NCBI GenBank assembly: GCA_007115705.1
Contig: QXEO01000734.1
Coordinates: forward strand, 2,639,430-2,703,429
Origin: Dactylis glomerata
Lineage: Eukaryota; Streptophyta; Magnoliopsida; Poales; Poaceae
DNA: 64,000 bases
Direction of reading: 5' to 3'
Shown: positions 1 to 10,489 of the stretch, piece by piece
Position numbering within the stretch: the first letter of the stretch is position 1
Layout of the letters: each line of letters starts with the position of its first letter
Made by a program: the position numbers and the translations under genes
The notes under the pieces: generated by a model
Seen by the model: the letters and a program-made list of their open reading frames with translations, nothing else
Told to the model about the DNA's origin: nothing
Databases searched by the model: none

Positions 1-1162
1 GGGATGCTTGGGCATAGTGCTGTTGCCCTGGTGCTGGGTAACTTTGCTGATTATTGCTCTTGTAAGAAAGGTTGGGGTGGTTTCTCCAAGAGGGGTTGTA
101 ACTTTGGGAATATGGCCCTTGATTCTGGGCATAGTTCACCTCTGATATCATGGCTTCAGGAGGTGCAGACAAGGTACATTCCATGAGAGAATGGCCTTCT
201 TTTCCACAAATTGCACAGGCAGAAGTAACTTGGTTGACAGGAACCAAAGCTTGGCTGTTTCTTTCTGTCATGAGCTGGGCAAGCTGAGTTGTTAAACTCT
301 CCAACTTGGCTTCCAAAGCATTCTGGCCACTTGACTGAATCTGCAGCTGATTGTTGGGGTGGACAGCTCTTTCATTTGTCCAGGAGAAGTTGTGTGATGC
401 CATGCTCTCAATCAACTCAGTAGCTTCATCAAGGGTCTTGTTCATGATTCCACCTCCAGCAGCTGAGTCAACAAATGATCTGGTTTGCTCTGTCAAACCC
501 TTGTAGAAGGTTTGCAAGATGAGCCATTGCTCCTGGCCATGGTTGGGACACATCCTGATGAGACCTTGGTATCTCTGCCAAGTATCATACAGGCTTTCTC
601 CTTCATATTGCACAAATCTTGTTATCTTGTCTCTGCACTCAGCTGCTTTGGTTGGAGGGAAATATCTCTCAAAGAAGGCTTGAAGAACATGTTCCCATGT
701 GTCTCTGTAGTGAATAGGAAGAGAGTGGAACCAAACTTTTGCAAGTCCAGACAGTGAGAAGGGAAACAATTGCATCCTGATGGCTTCAGGAGGAACACCA
801 TTGTGCTTCAAAGTGTTGCAGTACTCCAGAAAGTTTCTGATATGCTCATGGGGGCTCTCCAAAGCAGAACCTTTGAAGGGATTATGTTGCACCATATTGA
901 TCAGAGCTGGCTTGATTTCCCAGTTGTTTGCTTGTATTGCAGGCATAATCACATCTGCATTGTTGATCTGGTCCTTGGGAATCCACAAATCTCTCAACTT
1001 CTTATCACCCATGCTGAAATCTGAGGATGACGATTCCAAATCTGAGACAGAGGTTTCCAAATCTTCAGCAGAAACTTCAGAAGCTGCTCTCTTTCTTGCA
1101 AACAAAGTCCTCTCTGGCTCAGGATCAAATGGGGCTAGTGGAGAATCTTCAGAGGACTGCAT
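1..1162 (-). CDS. Gag of an Athila-like Ty3/gypsy retrotransposon, partial (runs off window start)
   Basis: Reading the minus strand from the ATG at 1162-1160 gives an open frame of 387 codons that is still open at base 1. It has an acidic start (MQSSEDSPLAPFDPEPERT), then a capsid-like retrotransposon Gag region (motifs GLAKVWFHSLP and FFERYFPPTKAAECRDKI). Near the window edge is one zinc knuckle, CAICGKEGHSLMEC, with C-x2-C-x4-H-x4-C spacing. Gag packages the element RNA in cytoplasmic particles. The start is supported by its position about 210 bases after the primer-binding site and by the absence of stops. No frameshift or nonsense change was seen, unusual among the old elements here. Protease and polymerase would lie outside the window. 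The Athila-like assignment is from sequence memory and the primer site. Confidence 0.85.
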   Translation of the reverse strand, partial: MQSSEDSPLAPFDPEPERTLFARKRAASEVSAEDLETSVSDLESSSSDFSMGDKKLRDLWIPKDQINNADVIMPAIQANNWEIKPALINMVQHNPFKGSALESPHEHIRNFLEYCNTLKHNGVPPEAIRMQLFPFSLSGLAKVWFHSLPIHYRDTWEHVLQAFFERYFPPTKAAECRDKITRFVQYEGESLYDTWQRYQGLIRMCPNHGQEQWLILQTFYKGLTEQTRSFVDSAAGGGIMNKTLDEATELIESMASHNFSWTNERAVHPNNQLQIQSSGQNALEAKLESLTTQLAQLMTERNSQALVPVNQVTSACAICGKEGHSLMECTLSAPPEAMISEVNYAQNQGPYSQSYNPSWRNHPNLSYKSNNQQSYPAPGQQHYAQAS

Positions 1163-1375
1163 CAACTGAATTCCCACGGAGATTAGATGAAATCATTGTT
1201 CTACACACAATCACAGACAAGAACTTGATCAAGGGTTAGTGAACTAAATCCCCTAATAAAAGTTCTAAGCTTGATCACAGACAAATCATTAAAACAGACA
1301 ATCAAAGATTGCAAATTGGAACAAGTATTTACACAGCTTAGTCTACTGTAATCTAAGGAAACAATCAAAAGTTGA

Positions 1376-1393
1376 TCCCCGGCAATGGCGCCA
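1376..1393 (-). other. Primer-binding site of the Athila-like element
   Basis: On the minus strand this reads TGGCGCCATTGCCGGGGA, very close to the TGGCGCC-type primer-binding site common in grass Athila and Tat elements. It lies 10 bases inside the LTR edge at 1404 and upstream of gag. Confidence 0.8.
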
Positions 1394-1403
1394 ATTTTGA
1401 TCT

Positions 1404-2793
1404 GTTGAGATTATAGGGGGGTTTTTCTAGTCGTCTCCACAGGGATCAACACAAATGAGACTATTTCCTAATTTCCAGAAGCTAAGCAGAAAAGTGGGGT
1501 TTTTGGTGTTGTAAACAGAAAAGTAACAGGAGGTTTTGAGCAGGGAAGTTTTAACATAACAGGTTCAAGGATTTCTTGTTTGTCAGACAAGAAAGCATTG
1601 AACAAACTAGCAAATTTTAGACAGGGATATGTTTTTGGAACTAGGTGCAGAGACTAGTCTTACACCTACAGATCAAGCAAGTGCAACACAGTTTTCACAG
1701 TAGTCTTAGAGTTTACAATGGAGCGTGTCACTCAAACCATAGCAAAGGTCAAAGACAAGTTTCAAACTGCTTTACAACGCAAGATCAACACAACAGATCA
1801 CAGAGCATGAGGGAAAGGAAGAGAGATTTGCTGTTTGTCACCGAAGGCTTGCCGTGGCAGAGAAAGTAGAAGAATTGCTGTCGCGGCAGAGGATGCAGAG
1901 GTTGAGGGAGAGCTGGGCCTTCAGATCCTTGGGGCTATGTTCATCCTGTGTTCTTGAGGTTCCTGAGGGAGTTCTTGGAGTTCTTGGTGGACGCCATGGA
2001 TCCAGTCTTGTTACAACAGAGGAGAAGAGGGATAAGGGTGGAAAAGTTTTTGTGTTGGACTATGGAGGAGGAAGGTTTTGGTGGAGTGGTGGATGGATGG
2101 AGTGGCTGTGGATGCGAGGTGAGAGATGGAGATGGTGGATGGATGGAGTGAACCTGGACCTCTCCTTTTAAAGACTTTTTGTGGCATTCTTGCTGCGGCG
2201 TAGAGGAGTAGTGGGAAGTTGGTGGCGGCAGCGGCTTTTCTGCTTTTGCCGTTTTTCCTGTCTTCTTGTGCCGTACCAGCCACTTTCTGCCGTGCTTGCT
2301 TTTCTTGCTCCTCAAGATGTACTCCTCCATTCCTGGTGGCTTGGTCTTTGGTTTGAATTACTCTGACTTGTAGATTTAAGTGCCTTGGCGCACTGATCTG
2401 TGACAAAGGATCAAATGATGTAAAATGTTGGTGCAACACTGGTAGAAATGAGGTAAAACAGACAAGTTTTATGGTTGCAAGGTTCAGATATATGTGTAAA
2501 TCTTAGAGTGATCAGTGGCCCCCTTGTTGACTTCTTGTGCTCCAGAAGGTTCTCATGATAAAATATTAATGCCCGAAAAATCCCAAGTCAAATTGAGTTC
2601 GGAAAGGTCCCTGAAACGTCAAAATACACAAAACAAGTTTTCCTGTCCTGCTGAGTTATAAGCAAAATAAGAGGGATCGATAGAAAATCCCCATAAATCA
2701 ATGCAAAACATGATTATAACAACTAAGCATCTTAATATGTTGGAATATGCATCAATAAACTACAAAGTTCATGCATTAATTTTGCATGCATCA
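1404..2793 (-). mobile_element. 5' LTR of the Athila-like element (outer edge uncertain)
   Basis: The inner edge is set by TGTTGAGATTATAGG at 1404, which gives the expected CAACA end on the minus strand just before the primer-binding site. The outer edge is uncertain: minus-strand TG starts fit at about 2721 or 2793. The partner LTR is outside the window, so neither edge could be checked against a copy and no target duplication could be tested. Short open frames inside it are not believed to be genes. Confidence 0.6.
2165..2173 (-). promoter_or_regulatory. TATA-like box in the Athila-like LTR
   Basis: The minus strand reads CTTTAAAAGG inside a GC-richer stretch. It lies in the right part of the LTR to separate U3 from R-U5 and start transcription toward gag. 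Confidence 0.45.
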
Positions 2794-3507
2794 CCCTCAC
2801 ACAATGCGATGTGTCACGACCCACTATGTGATGCCCTTAGAGGCGGGAACTGGACCATCACAAACAATTTTGAGGCTAGCCTCACAACTCAATCAGAGGC
2901 TCCCAAGAACACCACAAAGATTTACACAACTATGATTGAGCTCCGGATGACCTCTTATGTCTAGAGTGCCCAAACACCCCAAGAATAACAAGATCCACAA
3001 TGGATAGTAAAGGGAAAATTGAGTTTTCTTTGGTAAATCAATGGATCTACACATTCTCTCTCAAACCCTAGCGGTGGTTTTTATACTTTATGAAATAAAC
3101 ATCCCACACAATTTCTTCTCTCGAACCGCAAGTGGAGGAATCTCCTTCCGCACACATTTTCTTTAAAAAGAACCATATTTCTTGCCATCATTTTTTTCTA
3201 TAATATGCCGGAGAAACAAAATTTGACCTTGCCTCAGTTATATAACACATCACACAGAAAAAAAATCCATCATATTATTCCTTTCACCTTTTTCGAATAG
3301 GACATTGGCATTAAAGGAAATAGCAAGCAGTACAAAACACCTCAACAAAAAATAAAATTACATCAAAAGCCTTGAGATGCCTCTCATCTTTAACCTCTAG
3401 ACCGTGTCGACAACGCGCTGCTGCTTCCGCTCCTCCCATAGCTGGCTTGGCGTTGTTTGTTGCGGACGGGAAGTCACCAAACGGGCACTGAAGGCTACAC
3501 CCATCTC
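2794..3507. other. Unassigned transposon-like sequence
   Basis: No coding frame, terminal repeat or target duplication was found. The stretch holds AT-rich sequence and a segment (2820-2900) that looks like LTR or leader sequence of an unknown family. It separates the Athila-like LTR from the tandem array. Confidence 0.35.
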
Positions 3508-4315
3508 TGAGATGAAGAAGAAGGATGAATTGCCGATAAAGTTCCTTGACGATCTGAAGATCCCATAGCCAGAAGAAGTCCTCGATGACCACACCACTCC
3601 CACAAGCTTCTCGATATCGAGATGGGGCTGAAGCCGGGGAGACTTTATTGGAGAAGAAGACGCCACCATCACCACCTGAGCATCGTCCCACCAAACTTGG
3701 ATCCTAAAAACAGGAAAATGGAGCCCTCCCACCAACGGCGGACGAGATCTACCCTGCCTCCATGACCCAAAGACCACAGGAGCGGGGCAGATCATTGGCG
3801 GTGGCCGACGGGAGGAACGGAAACCCTCATCGCCTCCTCAAGCTCCTTGGTGGGAAAGGGGTATGGGGGTTGAGCCTTATTATTTTCACCTTAACCCAGC
3901 AAGTTGTAGCCAATATTTTCCCAACATCAAAGAATTTGCAACTTGCACAGCCTGGCGCCAAAGCTTGACGCATGACTAATCCCATAGATAATCTGTCTGT
4001 GACCGTAACAGGCTCTAAGCAACATGCCATGTCCATCCATTACCTCACCTTTTCCCTCATTTCCCGACTGTTGGACCGTTCTAGGCCGGTGATGCTCACT
4101 AGACCATGCACGCACGTTGCTAATGTCGACCTCATGTCCACTTCCAGCCTCTCAACCGGCTGCAACCTTTTCTTCGGACTTCGTTTCTACCCAAACCAGT
4201 TGATACCTATCGACCAAAGCTTCCATCCACCCTTTTCCAACTTGGACAAGGGAATATTCCTAGTAGGAGGGTGACAACACAGGAAGTCCTCTCCCCGCAA
4301 TGATAGTGAGGTAGT
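3508..4315. repeat. Tandem unit A of an unidentified ~0.8 kb repeat
   Basis: First of three head-to-tail copies. All begin with TGAGATG followed by an AAGAAGAA-like run, and share landmarks in order: GGATCCTAAAAAC, a CTCCTTGGTGGGAAAGGGG block, GACCGTTCTAGG and a final GAGTGAGGTAG-like block. Reading frames on both strands are short and not conserved between copies, so I do not call a protein. It could be the terminal or leader array of a larger transposon. Confidence 0.75.
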
Positions 4316-6309
4316 TGAGATGCAGAAGAAAGATGAACCGCCGATAAAGCTCCTTGACAATCCGAAGATCCCCACAGCCAGAAGAAGTCCTTGATGACCA
4401 CACCACTTCCACAAGCTTCTCGATGTCGAGATGGGGCTTAAGCCGGGGAGACTTTATTGGATAAGAAGACTGCGCCGCCACCACCTGAGTGCCGTCCCAC
4501 CAAACTTGGATCCTAAAAACAAGAAAACAGAGCCCTCCCGCAGACGAGGGACGAGATCCACCTTGCCGCCATGACCCAAAGACCACAGGCGCGAGGCAGA
4601 TCACCGGCAGCGCCGATGGGAGGAACGGAAATCCTAATCACCTCCTCAAGCTCCTTGGTGGGAAAGGGGTATGGGGTTGAGCCTTACTCTTTTCACCTTA
4701 ACTCAGCAAGTTGTAGCCAATATTTTTCCCAACATCAAAGAACTTGCAACTTGCATAGCCTGGCGCCAAAGCTTGACGCATGACTAATCCCATAGACAAT
4801 CCATCTGTGACCATAATAGGCTCGACATGTCCATGCATTCCCTCACTTTTTCCCTCATTTCCCGGCTGTTGGACCGTTCTAGCACTAGTCGAAAACAAAC
4901 ATAATGTCCAGGGTTGATTTGAGCTTTAGTCTGGCCGTATTTTGAACCGGGCCTAATGCACTCTTTAGTGACACCAACCGGGACTAAAGGTCCCTAGCCC
5001 TTTAGTCCCGTTGGTGTTACCAACCCAGACTAAAGGGTAGACGCCAAATTTTTCCTCTCATGCCTACTCCCCCCCTCCCGCATAGAAAAAATGTCTAAAA
5101 ATAAACAAAAATGCTAAAAACTTCAAATTTCAAAATCCTTTGACATGCATGTACCTCACGCAGACAACTTTTTGGGGAAATTTGAAAATTTGAATTTTGA
5201 TAAATTTTTGGAAAAAAGGTTGTTCTGAATTAAAACGGCAATAACTTTTCCGTACGGACTCAAAAAAATATGTAATATATGAAAAACTACCTATGCAAAA
5301 AGTTACATCCGATTTCAACTGCCGTAGGCTATTTGCACAAATTGTTGCTTCTCAAAATTCCAAAGGGAAATATGAAAGCAGGAAGATTTTAGATTTTTTC
5401 AAAAAAAAAATGAGAACAAATAATTTTTTTGAAATTTTTGAATTTATTTTGTTGTTTATTTCATTTTTCATTATTTCGAAGGTTTTATATTATTTTGGAA
5501 TTATTGAATTTTTGTTTTCTAGAGTTTTTTTTATTGTTTTTAAAAAGTATTTCGAGTTTTTAATTAATAATGTTTCATTGTTGCTTATTATTACTTAATC
5601 ATTGTTTCTTATTTTAAAAATTATCTGGAATTCAAAAAATAAAATTATGTGTTATCAAAGTCTAAGGGTTAATACAATTCATAGCATACTATTATCAGGA
5701 AGTTGTGAGCGCAGTGTTGAAAGCTAGTAGGGAAGAGATGAAGAAGTTAAGTGTGCTAACGGTGGAGCAATGTGAGGATGGTTGACCAACCGGGAAGTTT
5801 GACCATGTGTATAACTTTGATATGAGAATAGGGGTGATTATAGATTAGAGTGGAAACTATCAAATAATTCAAATATCTGAAAAATAAATTCAAATTGTTT
5901 TACTTTTTTTGAAAATTCTACTAGACCTTTAGTCCTGGTTGGTGTTACCAACCGAGACTAAAGAATCCTTCAGCCCAGCACACGACCCGGGCCACGTGGA
6001 GGACCGCCAATCAGGACTAAAGGGGGAGACCTTTAGTCCTAATTTATTAGTCCCAGTTGCTACAACTGGGACTAAAGGCCCTTACCAACCGGGACTAAAG
6101 GATTGTTTTCTACTAGTGTAGGCCGGTGATGCTCACTAGACCATGCATGCGCGCGCTAATGTCGACCTCATGTCTACTTCCAGCCTCTCAACCGGCTACA
6201 ACCTTTTCCTCCGGACTTCATTTCTACCCAAACCAGTTGAAACCTATCGACCAAAGCTTCCATCCACCCTTTTCCAACTTGGACAAGTCCGCAACAAGAG
6301 TGAGGTAGT
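4316..6309. repeat. Tandem unit B, interrupted by a CACTA element
   Basis: Second copy of the ~0.8 kb unit. Removing the element at 4883-6118 plus one TAG copy leaves about 755 bp that align with units A and C throughout. The intact junction GTTCTAGG in the neighbouring units shows the empty site, so the array is older than the CACTA insertion. Confidence 0.75.
4883..6118. mobile_element. Non-autonomous CACTA (En/Spm-type) element, 1236 bp
   Basis: The ends are inverted: CACTAGTCGAAAACAA on the left, and CACTAGTAGAAAACAA when the right end is read in reverse. TAG stands on both sides (4880-4882 and 6119-6121), a 3-bp target duplication as expected for CACTA elements. Both ends carry subterminal copies of TTTAGTCCCGGTTGGT-like motifs in opposite orientation. 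The interior (5050-5900) is AT-rich low-complexity DNA with no transposase, so it would need enzyme from elsewhere. Confidence 0.9.
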
Positions 6310-7134
6310 TGAGATGAAGAAGAAAGATGGACCGCCGATAAAGCTCCTTGACAATCTGAATATCCCCACAGCCAGAAGAAGTCATTGATGACCACACCAC
6401 TCCCACAAGCTTCTCGATGTCGAGATGGGGCTTAAGCCGGGGAGACTTTATTGGAGAAGAAGACGCCACCGCCAACACCTGAGTGCCATCCCACCAAACT
6501 TGGATCCTAAAAACAAGAAAACAGAGCCCTCCCGCCGACGGGGGACGAGATCCACCCTGCCTCCATGACCCAAAGACCACAGGCGCAAGGCAGATCGCCG
6601 GCAACGCCGACGGGAGGAATGGAAACCCTAATCGCCTCCTCAAGCTCCTTGGTGGGAAAGGGGTATGGGGGTTGAGCCTTATTCTTTTCACCTTAACTCA
6701 GCAAGTTGTACCCAATATTTTTCCCAACATCAAAGAACTTGCAACTTGCACAGCCTGGCGCCAAAGCTTGCCAAAGCTTGACGCATGACTAATCCCATAG
6801 ATAATCCGTCCGTGACCGTACGTAACAGGCTCTAAACAACATGACATGTCCATGCATTCCCTCACCTTTTCCCTCATTTCCGGGCTGTTGGACCGTTCTA
6901 GGCTGGTGATGCTCACTAGACCATGCACGCGCGTTGCTAATGTCGACCTCATGTCCACTTCCAGCCTCTCAACCGGCTACAACCTTTTCTTCCGGACTTC
7001 GTTTCTACCCAAACCAGTTGAAACCTATCGACCAAAGCTTTCCATCCACCCTTTTCCAACTTGGACAAGGGAAGATTCCAAGCAGGAGGGGGGCAACACA
7101 GGAAGTTCTCTCACGGCAACGAGAGTGAGGTAGC
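6310..7134. repeat. Tandem unit C of the ~0.8 kb repeat
   Basis: Third copy, aligned with units A and B until about 7134. It carries a small internal duplication (GCCAAAGCTT twice near 6765-6780) absent from the others. Similarity is lost after GAGGTAGCTGAGG, where GC-rich unique sequence begins. Confidence 0.75.
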
Positions 7135-8640
7135 TGAGGACACCACCAGCAGTCAGCTAACATCCAGCTCCGACGTTATAGCGTGGACGACGGGGACACC
7201 GGCCGGAAAGCGCCGGGCCGGATACGCACGCCGCCGCGACGTGATAACGACAGGGGCAGGAGGCGCAGGATCGGCCGGCCTGGATCCAGTGATAGCTTAT
7301 CACTTTTGGCCCTGCTCGCCCTCATCTGTTCGGCGGCGGTAGGCGCCAGCGACGGAGGAACAGGGACGGATCCTTAGAGAAATGGCAGGCGGCGACAAGG
7401 AGCTCGAGCTGTCACTTGACTTGTGCAAGCTGCAATGCGAGAGACGTATCCACATTTCTGCTGTATACTACTGTGCATATCTCTCGTCTCACTCGTATCG
7501 TATGTGATAAAGAAGTGGCTGTTACTGTCAAACATGTTTTCGCCTAGTTCGGATTATGGGCGAGATTCGCTGTATGATGACGATGATGTTTACACTACGG
7601 CCGGAGCTGACTGTTGTCTGATCGTATATATGGAGTTGGCATATGCATGTGGTCGACTTCGCTTTGGACTCCACAGTATTTGTTTTCCGTTTTTCAAGCA
7701 AAGACTCCACAGTGTTGAGACTTCTACACCCTAGCTACGCGCCGCCTGCCGATGTCGTGACCTGTGTCGCAAATAGGCAGGGATCTTAGGTAAGCGTGGT
7801 ACATACGTGTATATTCTAATATTGCTAGGATAAACCTAACGGACTGCTACGTGTGCGGTGAATCGGCAAGCGAAGCAGCAGTGGCATGTGGGCGCATCTT
7901 CTTAAACTTTGTAACGATACGCAGCTGTGCCGCGCATCGTGTATTTTTCAATAAAAAGGACATATACATGCCCACTTTGTAACGTTTGCTTGAAGTTCTA
8001 GTAACTACTGGAATGGTAGAGAACTGCGTTGAGATCGGCGGTACCGTGGTATCCGAGTATATTTCATGCAATCATGCTGATTAATTGCATGGCATGCATG
8101 CATTTGCCTTAACTTAAGGATTGGCAACTTTCAATACCAAGGAAAGTAGCCGGTACGGTGATCGCGTGCAGCCGTACTAGTTAAGTCACTTTGCTGTTGA
8201 GCGATGCACGGAACCAACATCCACAGTGGTGTTGCAAAAAAAAACATCCACAGTGATCGCGCTTTACTCCCGTGTCATCGGATCCCATGTTTCTCCACGA
8301 GCAGGCATGCGTCCCAATCGCCCGCGGAAAAGGTTAAAAAGAGAGCACCTAAATTTCACGTGCTAGCTTGTTCGCCCTAAACTTAGGCTTTTCTGACTTA
8401 CTTCACATGACCTGAGCCCTGAGGTAAGCAAGATTGGCAAGCAACTAAAGTGACAAAACCTCAATTTGCGAGTAAACAATTTCTAGGGCAAGGATACCAA
8501 GTAATTTCGCATTCAACCTGGATTTTCTTTACAAAAGAAACCTTAATCTCTGGAAAGAAGACCAAATTAAGTAGTTCTTCCATTCAAACGATTATCATAA
8601 GAACTTTGGAGAATTCAAATCCTTACGAATATTTCCTAGG
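7135..8640. other. Intergenic stretch without a supported gene
   Basis: The start (7140-7380) is GC-rich. A 41-codon frame begins with ATG at 7382 and ends at 7507, but I recognise nothing in it. Short direct repeats of GACTCCACAGT occur at 7667-7677 and 7703-7713. The rest is AT-rich with no element ends I could define apart from the small insertion listed next. Confidence 0.4.
8217..8255 (+). mobile_element. Possible minimal retroposed tail with 12-bp flanking repeat
   Basis: ACATCCACAGTG occurs at 8217-8228 and 8244-8255, flanking 15 bases that end in eight A residues. This is the pattern left by an extremely 5'-truncated LINE or SINE insertion. A simple slipped duplication is also possible. 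Confidence 0.4.
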
Positions 8641-8671
8641 ATTGTTTGACTTGTAGAAGATCTAGGCCGGA

Positions 8672-9546
8672 AATGGGGGCTGAGGTAGAGGGTGGAAAAC
8701 ATAATTTGGGGGACGAGTGCCCCGCTGAAACATGGAAGGGTGTGAGCTTGGACCCCATCACTAGTGTTCAACAAACCTTCGGTAGGTATTGCTCAAGGAT
8801 CCCACTCAATGTGATGAGCGGAACACTCCAATAAGTTCAAGACGATCCACATGAATCACAACGAGAATGCTATGTCACGTAGGTGGGGAAAATATACAAA
8901 AGGCTCACAACAAATTGCATGGCTTTCTTGAGAATATTCGAGCAAAAAAAGAGAGTGGCAAGACCAACATGGACGTGGTATGTCATAAAACCTATTCAAT
9001 TTTGCATGCTATAACTTTCTCGTGCATTGATGTGTTTTACTTTTGTTGCAGTTGAAGGACAAGTTAAAGATCTATCGAGTGAGGAGCAAAGCAACATGAT
9101 GCATGTCTTTAACCAAATCAAAACATGCAAGAAATGGGAGAGCATCCGGTTATCTCTATCTTTATTCAAGGACAGCATCATCGGAGAGGGTGCAAACATT
9201 TATTGACAAGTGCCTCGCCGATGTCAACAAGCATGCCATCTCGAGTGATCAAAAGAACAACGATGAAAGGTGCGCAGTGTTATTGACGAATCAAGAAAAA
9301 AAGATTGAGCTTCCGAGGAAAATAGTTGCGGCAAAAAAAAGATTGCGGGTTGATAAGGAAGGCGAACATGTTGATCTTGACGGTCTACACATCGTTTACG
9401 GATCCAGACATAGCAGGATCTATCATCGGCATATATTGGAAGAAATGGGAACTGCACCGCCTGCGACCACAACAACGACAGCCTCGAAAGAGGTAACACT
9501 AGCGGCGTCGCCAACTCCTTCCATTTTATTCTATGCGGTGTTGTAA
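8672..9546 (+). pseudogene. Decayed NAM-associated / Myb-SANT-like gene of PIF-Harbinger type
   Basis: Pieces of one protein family appear in order but in broken frames. The segment 8700-8790 encodes SLDPITSVQQTFGRYCSRI, like the Myb/SANT-like N-terminal part of the family. The C-terminal part (9103-9470) encodes KCLADVNKHAISSDQK, then a Lys-rich helix, then EEMGTAPPATTTTTAS. A plausible intron (GTATGT near 8979 to TTGCAG ending 9051) separates the halves. In autonomous PIF/Harbinger elements such an ORF1 protein accompanies the transposase. Here the first part stops at 8834, frames disagree between blocks, and no transposase or terminal repeat was found nearby. Confidence 0.6.
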
Positions 9547-10440
9547 TGTGACTTGACATTTTTTGTGGTCGGTCCTTTAAATTTTGCCTACTTAATGGCC
9601 GAGACTTTGAATTTAAACCTATTTCTTTTGTTATATTTGTGATGAAAATAGTTGGCATGCCGGTTGGGGTCCGTATGGGGGCCGCGGCTGGGCATCGGCG
9701 CCCCTATACGCGGCAACTTGTGTCGACGCCCCTATATCCCCCCCCCCCCCCCCCACAAGCCGCTGTTTCCGGACAACATATGCTTCGGCTGTGATGCTCT
9801 AATGTTTTTTTCCGGCTATCGGACAATAGGCATCATGCTTCCTTTGATATTTACATATAAATTTTGATCGGACGGCCAAGAAGCAAATTCCTGAGGGCAT
9901 GTACAATGCATAGCCCTAGAGGTGCTGCCTCGCAGCTTTAGCTAGGTTCGGGTGGTCCAATTTAGGTTTGGATGATATACTTTTAGAGAGGCGGTCTCTT
10001 CTGCAGGAGGCTGCCTCTTCAACACCAAAAGTGAAGAGGGAGGGAAAAAGGTGAGAGAGAAAGAGAAAAACTAAAACAGCTTTTAAGGGAGAGAGAAAGT
10101 GTCATGGGTTAAACCAATATTCTTCACACCTATTGCTCTATTTACTTTTTAGGTTCATGCTTACGTGGGGCAGTAGCATACCACTGCCCCATTGCTCCTG
10201 CCCTGAGTTAACATACCCTGAGCTGCACCGTAACTTTCGTGTGGCTAGGCCTTCCCCGAGCCCTACCTGGCTCACAGTCACAGGATCTCCGGGGAAAGCA
10301 GTCAAGAAGATAGCTGTCACAAGCCATGCACGCTGCCACATCTGTCGGCCGGCTCCTTCCCCCGCAGGAGAAAACCAAAACGTACTAGACTACTAGTCAC
10401 CAAACACCGCGGCTCCATCCAGTGACCAGCACTGCCGCCG
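9547..10440. other. Intergenic stretch with transposon-edge fragments
   Basis: A run of 16 or more C residues lies at about 9738-9754 beside GGTCCGTATGGGGGCC-like sequence resembling the edge of a DNA transposon. At 9895 GAGGGCATGTACAATG resembles the terminal repeat of common grass Mutator- or hAT-type MITEs, but no matching right end was found. From about 10130 the sequence runs into the NPF promoter. Confidence 0.35.
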
Positions 10441-10457
10441 CGCGCCTCCCGACGTCC

Positions 10458-10464
10458 ATAAATA
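10458..10464 (+). promoter_or_regulatory. TATA-like box of the NPF transporter gene
   Basis: ATAAATA in a GC-rich context, about 240 bases before the end of the first proposed leader exon. Downstream sequence is C- and CT-rich, as expected of a plant 5' UTR. A start of transcription near 10490 is inferred from spacing only. Confidence 0.45.
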
Positions 10465-10489
10465 CGCGGCCACCCCCACCCCGGCTCAC

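Noticed and set aside
2994..3300. Possible promoter or leader of a host gene before the tandem array
   Set aside because: No coding frame follows and the sequence looks like transposon flank.
3311..4604. Minus-strand frames of 114-155 codons repeated in the tandem array
   Set aside because: The similar peptides result from DNA duplication; starts and stops differ between copies and no domain is visible.
5293..5598. 101-codon Phe-rich frame in the CACTA interior
   Set aside because: Poly-T low-complexity DNA; the F/I/L-rich product has no motif.
9738..9754. Long C run as a possible regulatory G-quadruplex
   Set aside because: A single homopolymer next to a transposon-like edge; no arrangement of four G tracts and no gene close enough to support a role.
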